Assembly: GCA_039621445.1 (NCBI GenBank)
Contig: CP154956.1
Span: 21,355,295-21,419,294 of the forward strand
Direction of reading: 5' to 3'
Length of the DNA: 64,000 nucleotides
Source of the DNA: Euglena gracilis
Taxonomy: Eukaryota > Euglenida > Euglenophyceae > Euglenales
Under the pieces are notes generated by a model. It worked only from the letters and a program-made list of their open reading frames with translations. It was not told where the DNA came from and did no database searches. Shown here piece by piece: positions 1-12,680 of this stretch. The stretch's first letter is position 1. Every line of letters begins with the position of its first letter. The position numbers were made by a program, and so were the translations under genes.

Positions 1-3000
1 GCACCCATCTAACTGTGCTCATGTCTTGCAAACAACATTCCCGCTGCACGTTTTTCTAACCGTTAAACCACGACAATCATGAAACCAAAGGGTCCCCTGA
101 CTTTAGAAACCTCCTGGAACAGACAAGTCGGTTACTCGGAGTAAGGCGCAATTTGGTCCATTTTTACATGGTAACTTGGGCTGACGTGGTAAATGTCCCC
201 CGGAATGTCCTAATGCACCCAGCTAAATGTGCTGATTTCTTGCAACCAACTTTCCTGCTGCATATTCTTCTTACTATTAAACCACGACTATCACGAAACC
301 AACGGGTCTCCAGACTTTGGGGGACTCCTGGAACACCCATTCGGTTACTCGGGGTAAGCCCGAATTTGGTCCATTTTTACACGGTAACCTGGGCTGACCT
401 GGTAAATGTCCCCCGGAATGGTCGAATGCACCCATCTAAATGTGCTCATTTCTTGCAACCACCATTCCCGCTGCATGTTCTTCTCACCATTAAGCCACGA
501 CAATCATGAAACCAACGGCTCCCCTGACTTTGGACGCCTCCTGGAACACCCATTCGGTTACTCAGAGTAATGCCCAATTTGGTCCATTTTTACATGGTAA
601 CCTGTGCTGGCCTGGTAAATTTCCCCCGGAATGGTCGAATGCACCGACCTAAATGTGCTCATGTCTTGCAACCAACATTCCCGCTGCATATTTTTCTTAC
701 CATTAAACCACGACAATCATGAAACCAACGGGTCCCTGACTTTGGTGGCCTCCTGGAACACCCAAGTCGGTTACTCGGAGTAAGGCCCAATTTGGTCCAT
801 TTTTACATGGTAATCTGGGCTGACGTGGTGAATTTCCCCCGGAATGGTCCTAATGCACCCATCTAAATGTGCTCATTTCTTGCAACCAACATTCCCGCTG
901 CATATTTTTCTTACCATTAAACCACGAAAATCATGAAACTAACGGGTCACCTGACTTTGGGGGCCTCCTGGAACACCCATTCGGTTACTCGGAGTAAGGC
1001 CCAGTTTGGTCCATTTTTACATGGTAACCTGTGCTGACCTGGTAAATTTCCTCAGGATGGTCGAACGCGCCCATCTAAATGTGCTCATTTGTTGCAACCA
1101 ACATTCCCGCTGCATGTTTTTATTACCATTAAACCACGGCAGTCATTAAGGGTCCCCTGACTATGGAGGCCTCCTGGAACACCCAGTCGGTTACTCGGAG
1201 TAAGGTCCAATTTGGTCCATTTTTACGTGGTAACCTGGGCTGACCTGGTATATGTCCCCCGGAATGGTCGAATGCACCCATTTAAATCTGCAAATTTTTT
1301 GCAACCTACATTCCCGCTGCATGTTTTTCTTACCATTAAACCAGGTCAAATACGAAACCAACGGGTCCCCTGACTTTAGAGGCCTCCTGGAACACCCATT
1401 CGGTTACTCCTAGTAAGGCCGAATTTGGTCCATTTTTACATGGTAACCTGGGCTGACCTGGTAAATTTCCCCCGGAATGGTCGTAATGCACCCATCTAAA
1501 TGTGCTCATTTCTGGCAACCAACATTCCCGCTGCATATTTTCCTTACCATTAAACCACGACAATATGAAACTAACGGGTCCCCTGAATTTGGAGGCCTCC
1601 TGGAACACCCATTCGGTTACTCGGAGTAAGGCCCAATTTGGTCCATTTTTACATGGTAACTGGGCTGGCCTGGTACAGGTCCCCAGGAATGGTCCTAATG
1701 CACCCATCTAAATGTGCTCATTTCTTGCAACCAACATTCCCGCTGCATGTTTTTCCTACCATTAAACCACGACAATCATGGAGCCAACGGGTCCCCTGAC
1801 TTTGGAGGCCTCCTGGAACACCCATTCGGTTACTCGGAGTAAGGCCCAGTTTGGTCCATTTTTACATGGTAACCTGGGCTGACCTGGTAAATTTCCCCTG
1901 GAATGGTCGAATGCACCCATCTAAATGTGCTCATTTGTTGCAACCAACATTCCCGCTGCATGTTGTCTCTTACCGTTAAACCACGGCAGTCATGAAACCA
2001 ACGGTCCCCTGACTTTGGAGGCCTCCTGGAACACCCAAGTCGGTTACTCGGAGTAAAGGCCCAATTTGGTCCATTTTTACATGGTAACCTGGGCTGACCT
2101 GGTAAATTTCCCCCGCACTTGTCGAATGCACCCATCTAAATGTGCTCATTTGTTGCAACCAACATTCCCGCTGCATGTTTTTATTACCATTAAACCAGGA
2201 CAATAGTGAAACCAACGGGTCCCCTGACTTTGGAGGCCTCCTGGAACACCCATTTGGTTACACGGAGTAAGGCCCAATTTGGTCCATTTTTACATGGTAA
2301 CCTGGGCTGACCTGGAAAATGTCCCCCGGAATGGTCGAATGCACCCATCTAAAAGTGCTCATTTCTTGCAACCAACATTCCCGCTGCATGTTTTTCTTAC
2401 CATTTAACCAAGACAATCATGACACCAACGGGTCCCCTGACTTTGGAGGCTTCCTGGAACACCCATTCGGTTACTCGGAGTAAGGCCCAATTTGGTCCAT
2501 TTTTACGTGGTAACCTCGGCTGACCTGGAAAATGTCCCCCGGAATGGTCGAATGCACCCGTCTAAAAGTGCTCATTTGTTGCAACCAACATTCCCGCTGC
2601 AGGTTTTTCTTACCATTAAACGGCTACAATCATGAGACCAACGGGTCCCCTGACTTTGGAGGCCCCCTGGAACACCCATTCGGTTACTCGGAGTAAGGCC
2701 CAATTTGGTCCATTTTTACGTGGTAACCTGGGCTGACCTGGAAAATTTCCGCCGTAATTGTCGAATGCACCCGTCTAAATGTGCTCATTTGTTGCAACCA
2801 ACATTCCCGCTGCAGGTTTTTCTTACCATTAAACCGCTACAATCATGAGACCAACGGGTCCCCTGACTTTGGAGGCCTCCTGGAACACCCATTCGGTTAC
2901 TCGGAGTAAGGCCCAATTTGGTCCATTTTTACACGGTGACCTGGGCTAACCTGGTAAATATCCACCGGAATGGTCGAATGCACCCGTCTAAACGTGCTCA

Positions 3001-4847
3001 TTTCTTGCAACCAACATTCCCGCTGCATGTTTCTCTTACTATTATACCACGGCAATCATGAAACCAACGGGTCCCCTGACTTTGGAGGCCTCCTGCAACA
3101 CCCATTCGGTTACCCGGAGTAAGGCCCAATTTGGTCCATTTTTACATGGTAACCTGGGCTGACCTGGAAAATATCCCCCGGAATTGTCGAATGCACCCGT
3201 CTAAATGTGCTCATTTGTTGCAACCGACATTCCCGCTGCAGGTTTTTTTTACCATTTAACGGCTACAATCATGAGACCAACGGGTCCCCTGACTTTGGAG
3301 GCCTCCTGCAACACCCATTCGGTTACTCGGAGTACGGTCCAATTTGGTCCATTTTTGCATGGTAACCTGGGCTGACCTGGAAAATTTCCCCCGGAATTGT
3401 CGAATGCACCCGTCTAAATGTGCTCAGTTGTTGCAACCAACATTCCCGCTGCAGGTTTTTCCTACCATTAAACGGCTACAATCATGAGACAAACGGGTCC
3501 CCTGACTTTGGAGGCCTCCTGGAACACTCATTCGGTTACTCGGAGTAAGGCCCAATTTGGTCCATTTTTGCCTTCTGACCTGGGCTGACCTGGAAAATAT
3601 CCCCCGGAATGGTCGAATGCACCCATCTAAACGTGCTCATTTCTTGCAACCAACATTCCCGCTGCATGTTTCTCTTACTATTAAACCACGACAATCATGA
3701 AACCAACGGGTCCCCTGACTTTGGAGGCCTCCTGGAACACCCATTCGGGTACTCGGAGTAAGGCCCAATTTGGTCCATTTTTACACGGTAACCTGGGCTG
3801 ACCTGGTAAATATCCCCCGGAATGGTCGAATGTACCCATCTGAATGTGCTCATTTCTTTCAACCAACATTCCCGCTGCATGTTTTTTATTATCATTAAAC
3901 CACGACAATCATGAAACCAACGGGTCCCCTGACTTTGGAGGCCTCCTGGAACACCTATTCGGTTACCTGGAGTAAGGCCCAATTTGGTCCATTTTTACAC
4001 GGTAACCTGGGCTGACCTGGTAAACGTCCCCCGGAATGGTCGAACGCACCCGTCTAAGTGTGCTCATATATTGCAACCAACATTCCCGCTGCAATGTTTT
4101 TATTACCATTAAACCACGACAATCATGAAACCAACGGGTCCCCTGACTTTGGAGGCCTCCCGGAACACCCATTCGGTTACTCGGAGTAAGGCCCAATTTG
4201 GTCCATTTTTACACGGTAACCTGGCCTGACTTGGTAAATTTCCCCCGGAATGGTCGAATGCACCCATCTAAATGTGCTCATTTCTTGCAACCAACATTCC
4301 CGCTGCACGTTTTTATTACCATTCAACCACGACAATCATGAAACCAACGGGTCCCCTGACTTTGGAGGCCTCCTGGAACACCCATTCGGTTACTCGGAGT
4401 AAGGCCCAGTTTGGTCCATTTTTACACGGTAACCTGGGCTGACCTGGTAAATGTCCCCCGGAATGGTCGAATGCACCCATCTAAGTGTGCTCATTTCTTG
4501 CAACCAACATTCCCGCTGCATGTTTTGATTACAATTAAACCACGACAATCATGAAACCAACGGGTCCCCTGACGTTGGAGGCCTCCTGGAACACCCATTC
4601 GGTTACTCGGAGTAAGGCCCAATTTGGTCCAGTTTTTACATGGTAACCTGGGCCGACCTGGTAAATGTACCCCGGAAGGGTCGAATGCACCAATCTAAAT
4701 GTGCTCATTTCTTTCAACCACCATTCCTGCTGCATGTTTTTTGTACCGTTAAACCCCGACAACCATGAAACCAACGGGTCCCCTGACTTCGGAGGCCTCC
4801 TGCAACACCCATTCACCTATTTGTTTACTCGGAGTAAGGCCCAATTT

Positions 4848-4913
4848 GGTCCATTTTTACATGGTAACCTGGGCTGACCTGGTCCATTTTTACATGGTAA
4901 CCTGGGCTGACCT
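4848..4913. repeat. 33-bp tandem duplication inside one satellite 1 monomer
   Basis: A 33 bp segment that starts GGTCCATTTTTACATGG occurs twice back to back (4848-4880 and 4881-4913), where all neighbouring monomers have it once. The unit boundary is the short word ACCTGGT, so slippage between two copies of that word explains it. Confidence 0.9.
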
Positions 4914-6496
4914 GGTAAATGTCCCCCGGAATGGTCGAATGCACCCATCTAAATGTGCTCATTTCTTGCAACCAACATTCCCGCTGCATGTTTTTCTTAC
5001 CCTTGAACCCCGACAATCATGAAACAACGGGTCCAGTGACTTTGGAGGCCTCCCGGAACACCCATTCGGTTACTCGGAGTAAGGCCCAATTTGGTCCATT
5101 TTTACATGGTAACCTGGGCTGACCTGGTAAATGTCCCCCGGAACGGTCGAATGCACCCATCTAAATGTGCTCATTTCTTGCAACCAACATTCCCGCTGCA
5201 TGTTTTCCTTACCACTAAATCACAACAATCATAAAATTAACGGGTCCCCTGACTTTGGAGGCCTCCTGGAACACCCATTCGGTTACTCGGAGTAAGGCCC
5301 AATTTGGTCCAATTTTACATGGTAACCTGGGCTGACCTGGTAAATGTCCCCCGGAATGGTCGAATGCACCCACCTAATGTGCTCCTGTCTTGCAACCAAC
5401 ATTCCCGCTGCATGTTTTTCTTACCATTAACCCACGAAAAAAATGAAACCAACGGGTCCCCTGACTATGGAGGCCTCCTGGAACACCCAGTCGGTTACTC
5501 GGAGTAAGGTCCAATTTGGTCCCTTTTTAACATGGTAACCTGGGCTGACCTGGTAAATGTCCCCCGGAATGGTCGAATGCACCCATCTAAATGTGCTCAT
5601 TTCTTACAACCAACATTTCCGCTGCATGTTGTTGTTAACCTTAAACCATGAAAATCATGAAACCAACGGGTCCCCTGACCTTTGAGGCCTCCTGGAACAC
5701 CCATTCGGTTACTCGGAGTAAGGCACATTTTGGTCCATTTTTACATGGTAACCTGGGCTGACCTATTAAATGTCCCCCGGAATGATCGACTTCACCCATC
5801 TAAATGTGCTCATGTCTTGCAGCCAACATACCCGCTGCATGTTTTCCTTACCATTAAACCACGCCAATCATGAAACCAACGGGTACCCTGACTTTGGAGG
5901 CCTCTCCTGGAACACCCATTCGGTTACTCGGAGTAAGGCCTAATTTGGTCCATTTTTACATGGTAACCTGGGATGACCTGATAAATGTCCCCCGGAATGG
6001 TCGAATGCACCCATCTAAATGTGCTCATTTCTTGCAACCAACATTCCCGCTGCATGTTTTCCTTACCATTAAACCACGACAATCATAAAACCAACGGGTC
6101 CCCTGACTTTGGAGGCCTCCTGGAACACCCATTCGGTTACTCGGAGTAAGGCCCAATTTGGTCCTTTTTTACATGGTAACCTGGGATGACCTGGTAAATG
6201 CCCCCCGGAATGGTCGAATGTACCCATCTAAATGTGCTCATTCCTTGCAACCAACGTTCCCGCTGCTTGTTTTTTTTACCATTAAACCACGACAGTCATG
6301 AAACCCTTGGTTCCCCTGACTTTGGAGGGCACTCCTGGAACACCCATTCGGTTACTCGGAGTAAGGCCCAATTTGGTCCAATTTTGCATGGTAACCTGGG
6401 CTGACCTGGTTAATGTCCCCCGGAATGGTCGAATGCACACATCTAAATGTGCTCATTCCTTGCAACCAGCATTCCCGCTGCATGTTTTTCTTACCA

Positions 6497-8438
6497 TTAA
6501 ACCACGAAAATAATGAAACCAACGGGTCCTTTGACTTTGGAGGCCACCTGGAACACCCATTCGGTTACTCGGAGTAAGGCGCAATTTGGTCCCTTTTTAA
6601 CATGGTAACCTGGGCTGACCTGGTTAATGTCCCCCGGAATGGTCGAATGCACCCATCTAAATGTCGTCATGTCTTGCAGCCAACATTCCCGCAGCATGTT
6701 TTCCTTAACATTAAACCACGACAATCATGAAACCAACGGGTCCCCTGACTTTGCCTCTCCTGGAACACTCATTCGGTTACTCGGAGTAAAGCCCAATTTG
6801 GTCCCTTTTTACATGGTAACCTGGGCTGACCTGGTAAATGTCCCCCGGAATGGTCGACTTCACCCATCTAAACATGCTCTTTTCTTGCAACCAGCATTCC
6901 CGCTGCATGTTTTTCTTACCCCTAAACCACGACAATCATGAAACCAACGGTTCCCCTGACTTTGGAGGGCACTCCTGGAACACCCATTCGGTTACTCGGA
7001 GTAAGGCCCAATTTGGTCCATTTTTACATGGTAACCTGGGCTGACCTGGTAAATGTCCCCCGGAATGGTCGAATGCACCCATCTAAATGTGCTCATTTCT
7101 TGCAACCAACATTCCCGCTGCATGTTTTCCTAACCACTAAATCACGACAATCATAAAACCAACGGGTCCCCAGACTTTGGAGGCCTCCTGGAACACCCAT
7201 TCGGTTACTCGGCGTCAGGCCCAATTTGGTCCATTTTTACATGGTAACCTGGGCTGACCTGGTTAATGTCCCCCGGAATGGTCGAATGCACCCATCTAAA
7301 TGTGGTCATGTCTTGCAGCCAACATCCCCGCAGCATGTTTTTCTTACCATTAAACCAGGATTAATCATACAACTAACCTGTCCCATGCTTGGAGGCCTCC
7401 TGGAACACCCATTCGGTTACTCGGAGTAAGGCCCAATTTTGTCCATTTTTACATGGTAAGCTTGGCTGACCTGGTAAATGTCCCCCGGAATGGTCGAATG
7501 CACCCATCTAAATGTGCTCATTTATTGCAGCTAACATTCCCGCTGCATGTCTTTCATACCATTAAACCACGACAATCAAGAAACCAACGGGTCCCCTGAC
7601 TTTGGAGGCCTCCTGGAACACCCACTCGGTTACTCGGAGTAAGGCCCAATTTTGGTCCTTTTTACATGGTAACCTGTGCTGACCTGGTAAATGTCCCCCG
7701 GAATGGTCGAATGCACCCATCTAAGGGTGCTCATTTCTTGCAACCAGCATTACCGCTGCATGTTTTTCTTACCATTAAACCACGAAAATAATAAAACCAA
7801 CGGGTCCTTTGACTTTGAAGGCCACCTGGAACACCCATTCGGTTACTCGGAGTAAGGCGCAATTTGGTCCCTTTTTAACATGGTAACCTGGGCTGACCTG
7901 GTTAATGTCCCCCGGAATGGTCGAATGCACCCATCTAAATGTGGTCATGTTTTGCAGCCAACATTCCCGCAGCATGTTTTCCTTAACATTAAACCACGAC
8001 AGTCATGAAACCAACGGGTCCCCTGACTTTGGAGGCCTCTCCTGGAACACCCATTCGGTTACTCGGAGTAAAGCCCAATTTGGTCCCTTTTTACATGGTA
8101 ACCTGGGCTGACCTGGTAAATGTCCCCCGGAATGGTCGACTTCACCCATCTAAATATGCTCTTTTCTTGCAACCAGCATTCCCGCTTCATGTTTTTTTTA
8201 CCATTAAACCACGACAGTCATGAAACCAACGGTTCCCCTGACTTTGGAGGGCACTCCTGGAACACCCATTCGGTTACTCGGAGTAAGGCCCAATTTTGGT
8301 ACTTTTTACATGGTAACCTGGGCTGACCTGGTAAATGTCCCCCGGAATGGTCGAATGCACCCATCTAAATGTGATCATTTCTTACAACCAACATTCCCGC
8401 TGCATGTTTTCCTTACCATTAAATCACGACAATCATAA
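6497..8438. repeat. Higher-order repeat within satellite 1 (six monomers, about 1.28 kb)
   Basis: Distinctive variants near 6590-6720 (a doubled A before CATGG, TTAATG instead of AAATG, GCAGCATG instead of GCTGCATG) return in the same order near 7868-8000. Variants near 6838-7150 return near 8120-8438. The displacement is about 1278-1282 bp, which equals six monomers. This is what unequal exchange or local duplication of a multi-monomer block produces. Confidence 0.8.
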
Positions 8439-8759
8439 AACTAACGAGTCCCCTGACTTTGGAGGCCTCCTGGAACACCCATTCGGTTACTCGGAGTAAG
8501 GCCCAATTTGGTCCATTTTTACATGGTAACCTGAGCTGACCTGATAAATGTCCCCCGGAATGGTCGAATGCACCCATCTAAATGTGCTCATTTCTTGCAA
8601 CCAACATTCCGGCTGCATGTTTTCCTTACCATTAAACCACGACAATCATAAAACCAACGGGTCCCCAGACTTTGGAGGCCTCCTGGAACACCCATTCGGT
8701 TACTCGGAGTAAGGCCCAATTTGGTCCATTTTTACATGGTAACCTGGGCTGACCTGGTA

Positions 8760-8875
8760 AACGTCCCGGAATGCACCCATCTAAATGTGCTCATTCCTTG
8801 CAAGCAACGTTCCCGCTGCTTGTTTTTTTTACCATTAAACCACGACAGTCATGAAACCTGGTAAATGTCTCCCGG
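8760..8875. repeat. Truncated satellite 1 monomer
   Basis: This unit is only about 115 bp long. It reads normally up to CATGAA near 8853 and then continues at ACCTGGTAAATG, skipping roughly 100 bp of the consensus. It is a deletion derivative and not a separate repeat family. Confidence 0.8.
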
Positions 8876-9944
8876 AATGGTGGAATACACCCATCTAAAT
8901 GTGCTCATTTCTTTCAATCAACATTCCCGCCGCATGTTTTCCTTACCACTAAACCACGACAATCATTACACCAACGGGTCCCCTGACTTTGGAGGCCTCC
9001 TGGAGCACCCATTCGGTTACTCGGAGTAAGTCCCAATTTGGTCCCTTTTTACATGGTAACGTGGGCTGACCTGGTAAATGTCCCCCGGAATGGTCGAATG
9101 CACCCATTTAAATGTGCTCATTTCTTGCAACCAGCATACCCGCTGCATGTTTTTCTTACCATTAAACCGCGACAATCATGAAACCAACGAGGCCCCTGCC
9201 TTTGGAGGCCTCCTGGAACACCCATTCGGTTACTCGGAGTAAGGCCCATTTTGGTCCATTTTTACATGGTAACCTGGGCTGACCTGGTAAATGTCCCCCG
9301 GAATGGTCGAATGCACCCATTTAAATGTGCTCATTTCTTGCAACCAGTATTCCCGCTGCATGTTTTTCTTACCATTTAACCGCGACAATCATGAAACCAA
9401 CGGGTCCCCCTGCCTTTGGAGGCCTCCTGTAACACCCATTCGGTTACTCGGAGTAAGGCCCGTTATGGTTCATTTTTACACGGTAACCTGGGCGGACCTG
9501 GTAAATGTCCCCCGGAATGGTCGAATGCACCCATCTAAATGTGCTCATTTCTTGCAACCAACATTTCCGATGCATGTTTTCTTTACCATTAAACCACGTC
9601 AATCGTGAAACCAACGGGTCCCCAGACTTTGGAGGCCTCCTGAAACACCCATTCGGTTACTCGGAGTAAGGCCCAATTTGGTCCATTTTTACATGGTAAC
9701 CTGGACTGACCTGGTAAATGTTTCCCCGGAATGGTCAAACGCACCCATCTAAGTGTGCTCATTTCCTGCAACCAACATTCCCGCTGCATGTTTTTCATAC
9801 CATTAAACCTCGACAATCATGAAACCAACGGGTCCCCTGACTTTGGAGGCCTCTCCTAGAACACCCATTCGGTTACTCGGAGTAAGGCCCAATTTGGTCC
9901 CTTTTACCTTGGTAACCTGGGCTGACCTGGTAAATGTCCCCCGG

Positions 9945-9960
9945 AATAGTCCGCAGAAAC
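9945..9960. other. Satellite 1 / satellite 2 junction with LTR-end-like sequence
   Basis: The 16 bases AATAGTCCGCAGAAAC are identical to 15273-15288, where they are the last 11 bases of element A's right LTR plus the 5 bp target duplication. Here they sit between the last satellite 1 unit and the first satellite 2 unit. Part of the match (AAT.GTC) is shared with the satellite 1 consensus, so the non-trivial match is somewhat shorter than 16 bases. Confidence 0.6.
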
Positions 9961-11430
9961 CCCAATTATTTCACCCCAAAACTGGAAAGCGATCAGGGGT
10001 TCCCTTATGTTCCCCGGGATAGCTACCTTGATGTGTTTGCCGGATTGGTGCCTACGGGTGTGAAAGCATGCGGATGTCAAAAAACTATCCAGATATCGAC
10101 GGTTTTGGAGGGGTGGAAGAGGGCCCCAAATGGCAGTACAACCTGTTCCCCTTACATGGCCCCATGGTAAACCATAATTTGACCCCAAAACTGTCAACCG
10201 ATCAGGGGTTCCTGTTATGTTCCCCGGGATAGCTACTTTGGTGTGCCGGCCGGATTGGTGCCTACGGTTGTGAAAAAAATGCGGATGTGAAAAAAAATCC
10301 AGATATCGACGGTTTTGGAGGGGTGGAAGAGCCCCAAATGGCAGTACAACATGTTCCCCTTACACGGCAAACCATGATTTGACCCCAAAACTGGAAACCG
10401 ATCGGGGGCTCCCGTTATATTAACCGGGATAGCTACCTTGATATGCCGGCCGGATTAGTGCCTACGGGTTTGAAAAAACATGCGGATGTCAAAAACCTAT
10501 CCAGACATCGACAGTTTTGGAGGGGTAGAAGAAAGCCCCAAATGGCAGTACAACCTGTTCCCCTTACATGGCCCCATGGGAAACCATGATTTGACCCCAA
10601 AACTGGAAACCGATCGGGGGTTCCCGTTATGTTCCCCGGGATAGCTACTTTGATGTGCCGGCCGGATTAGTGCCTACGGGCGTGAAAAAACATGCGGATG
10701 TCAAAAACTATCCAGATATCGACGGTTTTGGAGGGGTGGAAGAGGGCCCCAAATGGCAGTACAACCTGTTCCCCTTACGTGGTCCCATGGGAAACCATGA
10801 TTTGACCCCAAAACTGGAAACCGATCGGGGGTTCCAGTTATGTTCCCCGGGATAGCTACTTTGATGTGCCGGCCGGATTAGTGCCTACGGGTGAGAAAAA
10901 CATGCAGATGTCAAAAAACTATCCAGATATCGACGGTTTTGGAGGGGTGGAAGACTGCCCCAAATGGCAGTACAACCTGTTCCTTTTACATGGCCCCATG
11001 GGAAACCATGATTTGACCCCAAAACTGGAAACCGATCGGGGGTTCCCGTTATGTTCACCGGGATAGCTACTTTGATGTGCCGGCCGGATTAGTGCCTACG
11101 GGCGTGAAAAACATGCGGATGTCAAAGCACTATCCAATCCAGATATCGACAGTTTTGGAGGGGTGGAAGAGGGCCCCAAATGGCAGTACAACCTGTTCCC
11201 CTTACATGGCCCCATGAGAAACAAGGATTGACCCCAAAACTGGAAAGCGATCGGGGGTTCCTGTTATGTTCCGGGATAGCTACTTTAATGTGCCGGCCGG
11301 ATTAGTGCCTACGGGTGTGAAAAACAAGCGGACGTCAAAAAAATCTAGATATCGGCAGCTGTTGTGGGGTGGAAGAAGGCCCCTTAAATGGCTGTACAAC
11401 CTGTTCCCCTTACATGGCCCCATGGGAAAC
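9961..11430. repeat. Satellite 2, block 1 (about 7 monomers of 211 bp)
   Basis: Tandem 211 bp units with the recurring landmarks GGATAGCTACTTTGATGTGC, CCAGATATCGACAG, CCAAATGGCAGTACAACC and CCCCAAAACTGGAAACCGAT. The block starts degenerate at the junction with satellite 1 and ends at GAAAC (11426-11430), where element A is inserted. The unit contains many palindromic hexamers (CGATCG, CCCGGG or CCGCGG, GCCGGC, GATATC, GGGCCC, CCATGG) and about seven CpG sites. Confidence 0.97.
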
Positions 11431-11636
11431 TGGACGTCTCAGAATATTCTTCTGTTTTCTTGAAGTCCTCGGATTCCCAATTTTCTTGATATCCCAGTTG
11501 TCCCGAAGAACTAATCACAAATCAATTTGAAGACATAGCACAAGAGCCTGCAGTCTGCGGTGGTAAAAGATTGAATAAGGAATACAAAAGTCGGTTCGGC
11601 AGTTGGTAAGGTAAGCGGTCAGGCAAATAGTCCGCA
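11431..11636 (-). repeat. 3' LTR of element A
   Basis: A 206 bp copy that begins TGGACGTCTCAG and ends AATAGTCCGCA. It matches 15098-15283 over its whole length with several substitutions and a few small indels (206 against 186 bp), so the insertion is not recent. Confidence 0.93.
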
Positions 11637-11645
11637 CGCGCCCCC
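11637..11645 (-). other. Possible polypurine tract of element A
   Basis: On the coding strand the nine bases just before the 3' LTR read GGGGGCGCG. They are in the right place for the plus-strand primer, but the run is short and interrupted by C, so the assignment is tentative. Confidence 0.35.
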
Positions 11646-12090
11646 ATGCCGGAGGACGGGGCACCAAAAGTGCAGGACGAAACGGCATCACACCACAAAC
11701 AAAATGGCTTTACTGTGTTCAAGCACGGATACACGGTGTTCAACACGAATTGTCCACAAAAAAAGGTTCAGAACGACAAATGTCATCAAAAAGAAAGGTA
11801 AAAGAGGTTACTTCCGACGTTCACCGTGGTCCCTTCACTTCGTGGGTGGCTTGCCATTCAAAAGTACCACAAACCTGGGCGAAACTCCTGGCATCAATGG
11901 CAGGTTTGTGAATGAAAGCCTTCAAAGGTTAGACAACAATCCACCCATGGCGAGGCGGGTTGGTGTCTCCTGACCCGAAAAGCCATCCAAAAGGCCCCCT
12001 GGCTTACTTGACTTTCCTCCCGCGTGACTCAAAGCACGATCAAAACACTTGGGGGGATGCCAGGCTGTCTCTTGAGAAGCCAACCCCGAT
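11646..12090 (-). other. Element A 3' untranslated region
   Basis: No recognisable domain lies between the degenerate chromodomain and the 3' LTR. Open frames of 64-89 codons occur on both strands, but they resemble no retroelement protein that I know. It is probably 3' untranslated sequence, possibly with decayed coding sequence near 12000-12090. Confidence 0.5.
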
Positions 12091-12680
12091 TCACATTCTG
12101 AAACGTCGCAAAACATTCTGAGTGCCTGGCGTAAGATCGCACCAAACCAAAAATTTCCATCCCCCTTGGTACTCGGGCTTCAAAATCTTGTAAACATTGT
12201 AAAAACCCAGTTGTTCTTGTTCTTCTTCTGACATCTGAAAGGGGGGGTCCCCTCCCTGGTCTGGCATGGGGGTGTCACCCTCCACTGGGTCTCCCACAAC
12301 CACATCACCGGTCAAAAGGCCTGGTTCTTCTTCCAAAAGACTTTCTTCATTCAAGGCAACCTCCCACTTTTGGCACAAACCCAAAGGAAATATTTTTGGG
12401 CAGGCCAGCTTGGAGGATTGAATTACCCCCAGAACCGGTGACAAACCCAGACACCCATTCCTGGCTGTTGACCCAAATTGAAATTAAAGAAAGAGCTTCC
12501 CAGAGATTGAAAGAATTGCGGAAAAAAATTTTGAGAGTGCCAACAAAGGGAGGATACCAGCAAAAATTGAGGAAGATGACCATGTTTTGGTGCACAACAA
12601 AAGATGGCCAAACAAATCATGGCCCAAGCTTTCCTCCCCTGGCAAGGACCTTTTCGGGTTCTGAAATCGAGGTTCAATTC
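12091..12680 (-). pseudogene. Element A integrase C-terminus: GPY/F-like module and degenerate chromodomain
   Basis: Reading the minus strand from 12680, one frame gives GGKLGP, a stop, then FVWPSFVV. This resembles the GPY/F module that follows the integrase core in Ty3/gypsy elements. In another frame the open stretch 12091-12444 ends with FYNVYKILKPEYQGGWKFLV, which has the spacing of a chromodomain (aromatic residue, V.KIL, then a strand containing W). The usual WEP tail is not visible. At least one frameshift separates the two pieces. In chromoviruses this region binds modified histones or chromatin proteins and steers integration. Here it cannot be functional. Confidence 0.6.

Larger units (their letters stand above)
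1..9944. repeat. Satellite 1 tandem array (about 214 bp monomer)
   Basis: About 46 head-to-tail copies of a 213-215 bp unit fill this stretch without any gene. Landmarks that recur each period are the palindrome GGAGGCCTCC, the string CATTCCCGCTGCATG, and TTTGGTCCATTTTTACATGG. Copies differ by scattered substitutions and one- or two-base indels, so reading frames shift from unit to unit. Short open frames (60-105 codons) exist on both strands in the same register of many monomers, but nothing suggests that they are translated. The array runs off the left edge of the window, so its true size is unknown. It has no visible similarity to satellite 2. Confidence 0.97.

Noticed and set aside
153-9608. 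Open frames of 60-123 codons in satellite 1 on both strands
   Set aside because: They recur with the monomer, appear in several frames and on both strands, and break with each small indel. Period and composition explain them; no start context, domain or conservation suggests translation.
11522-11973. Small open frames near the 3' LTR of element A as a host gene
   Set aside because: They overlap the LTR or untranslated region, have no recognisable domain and lie on both strands.
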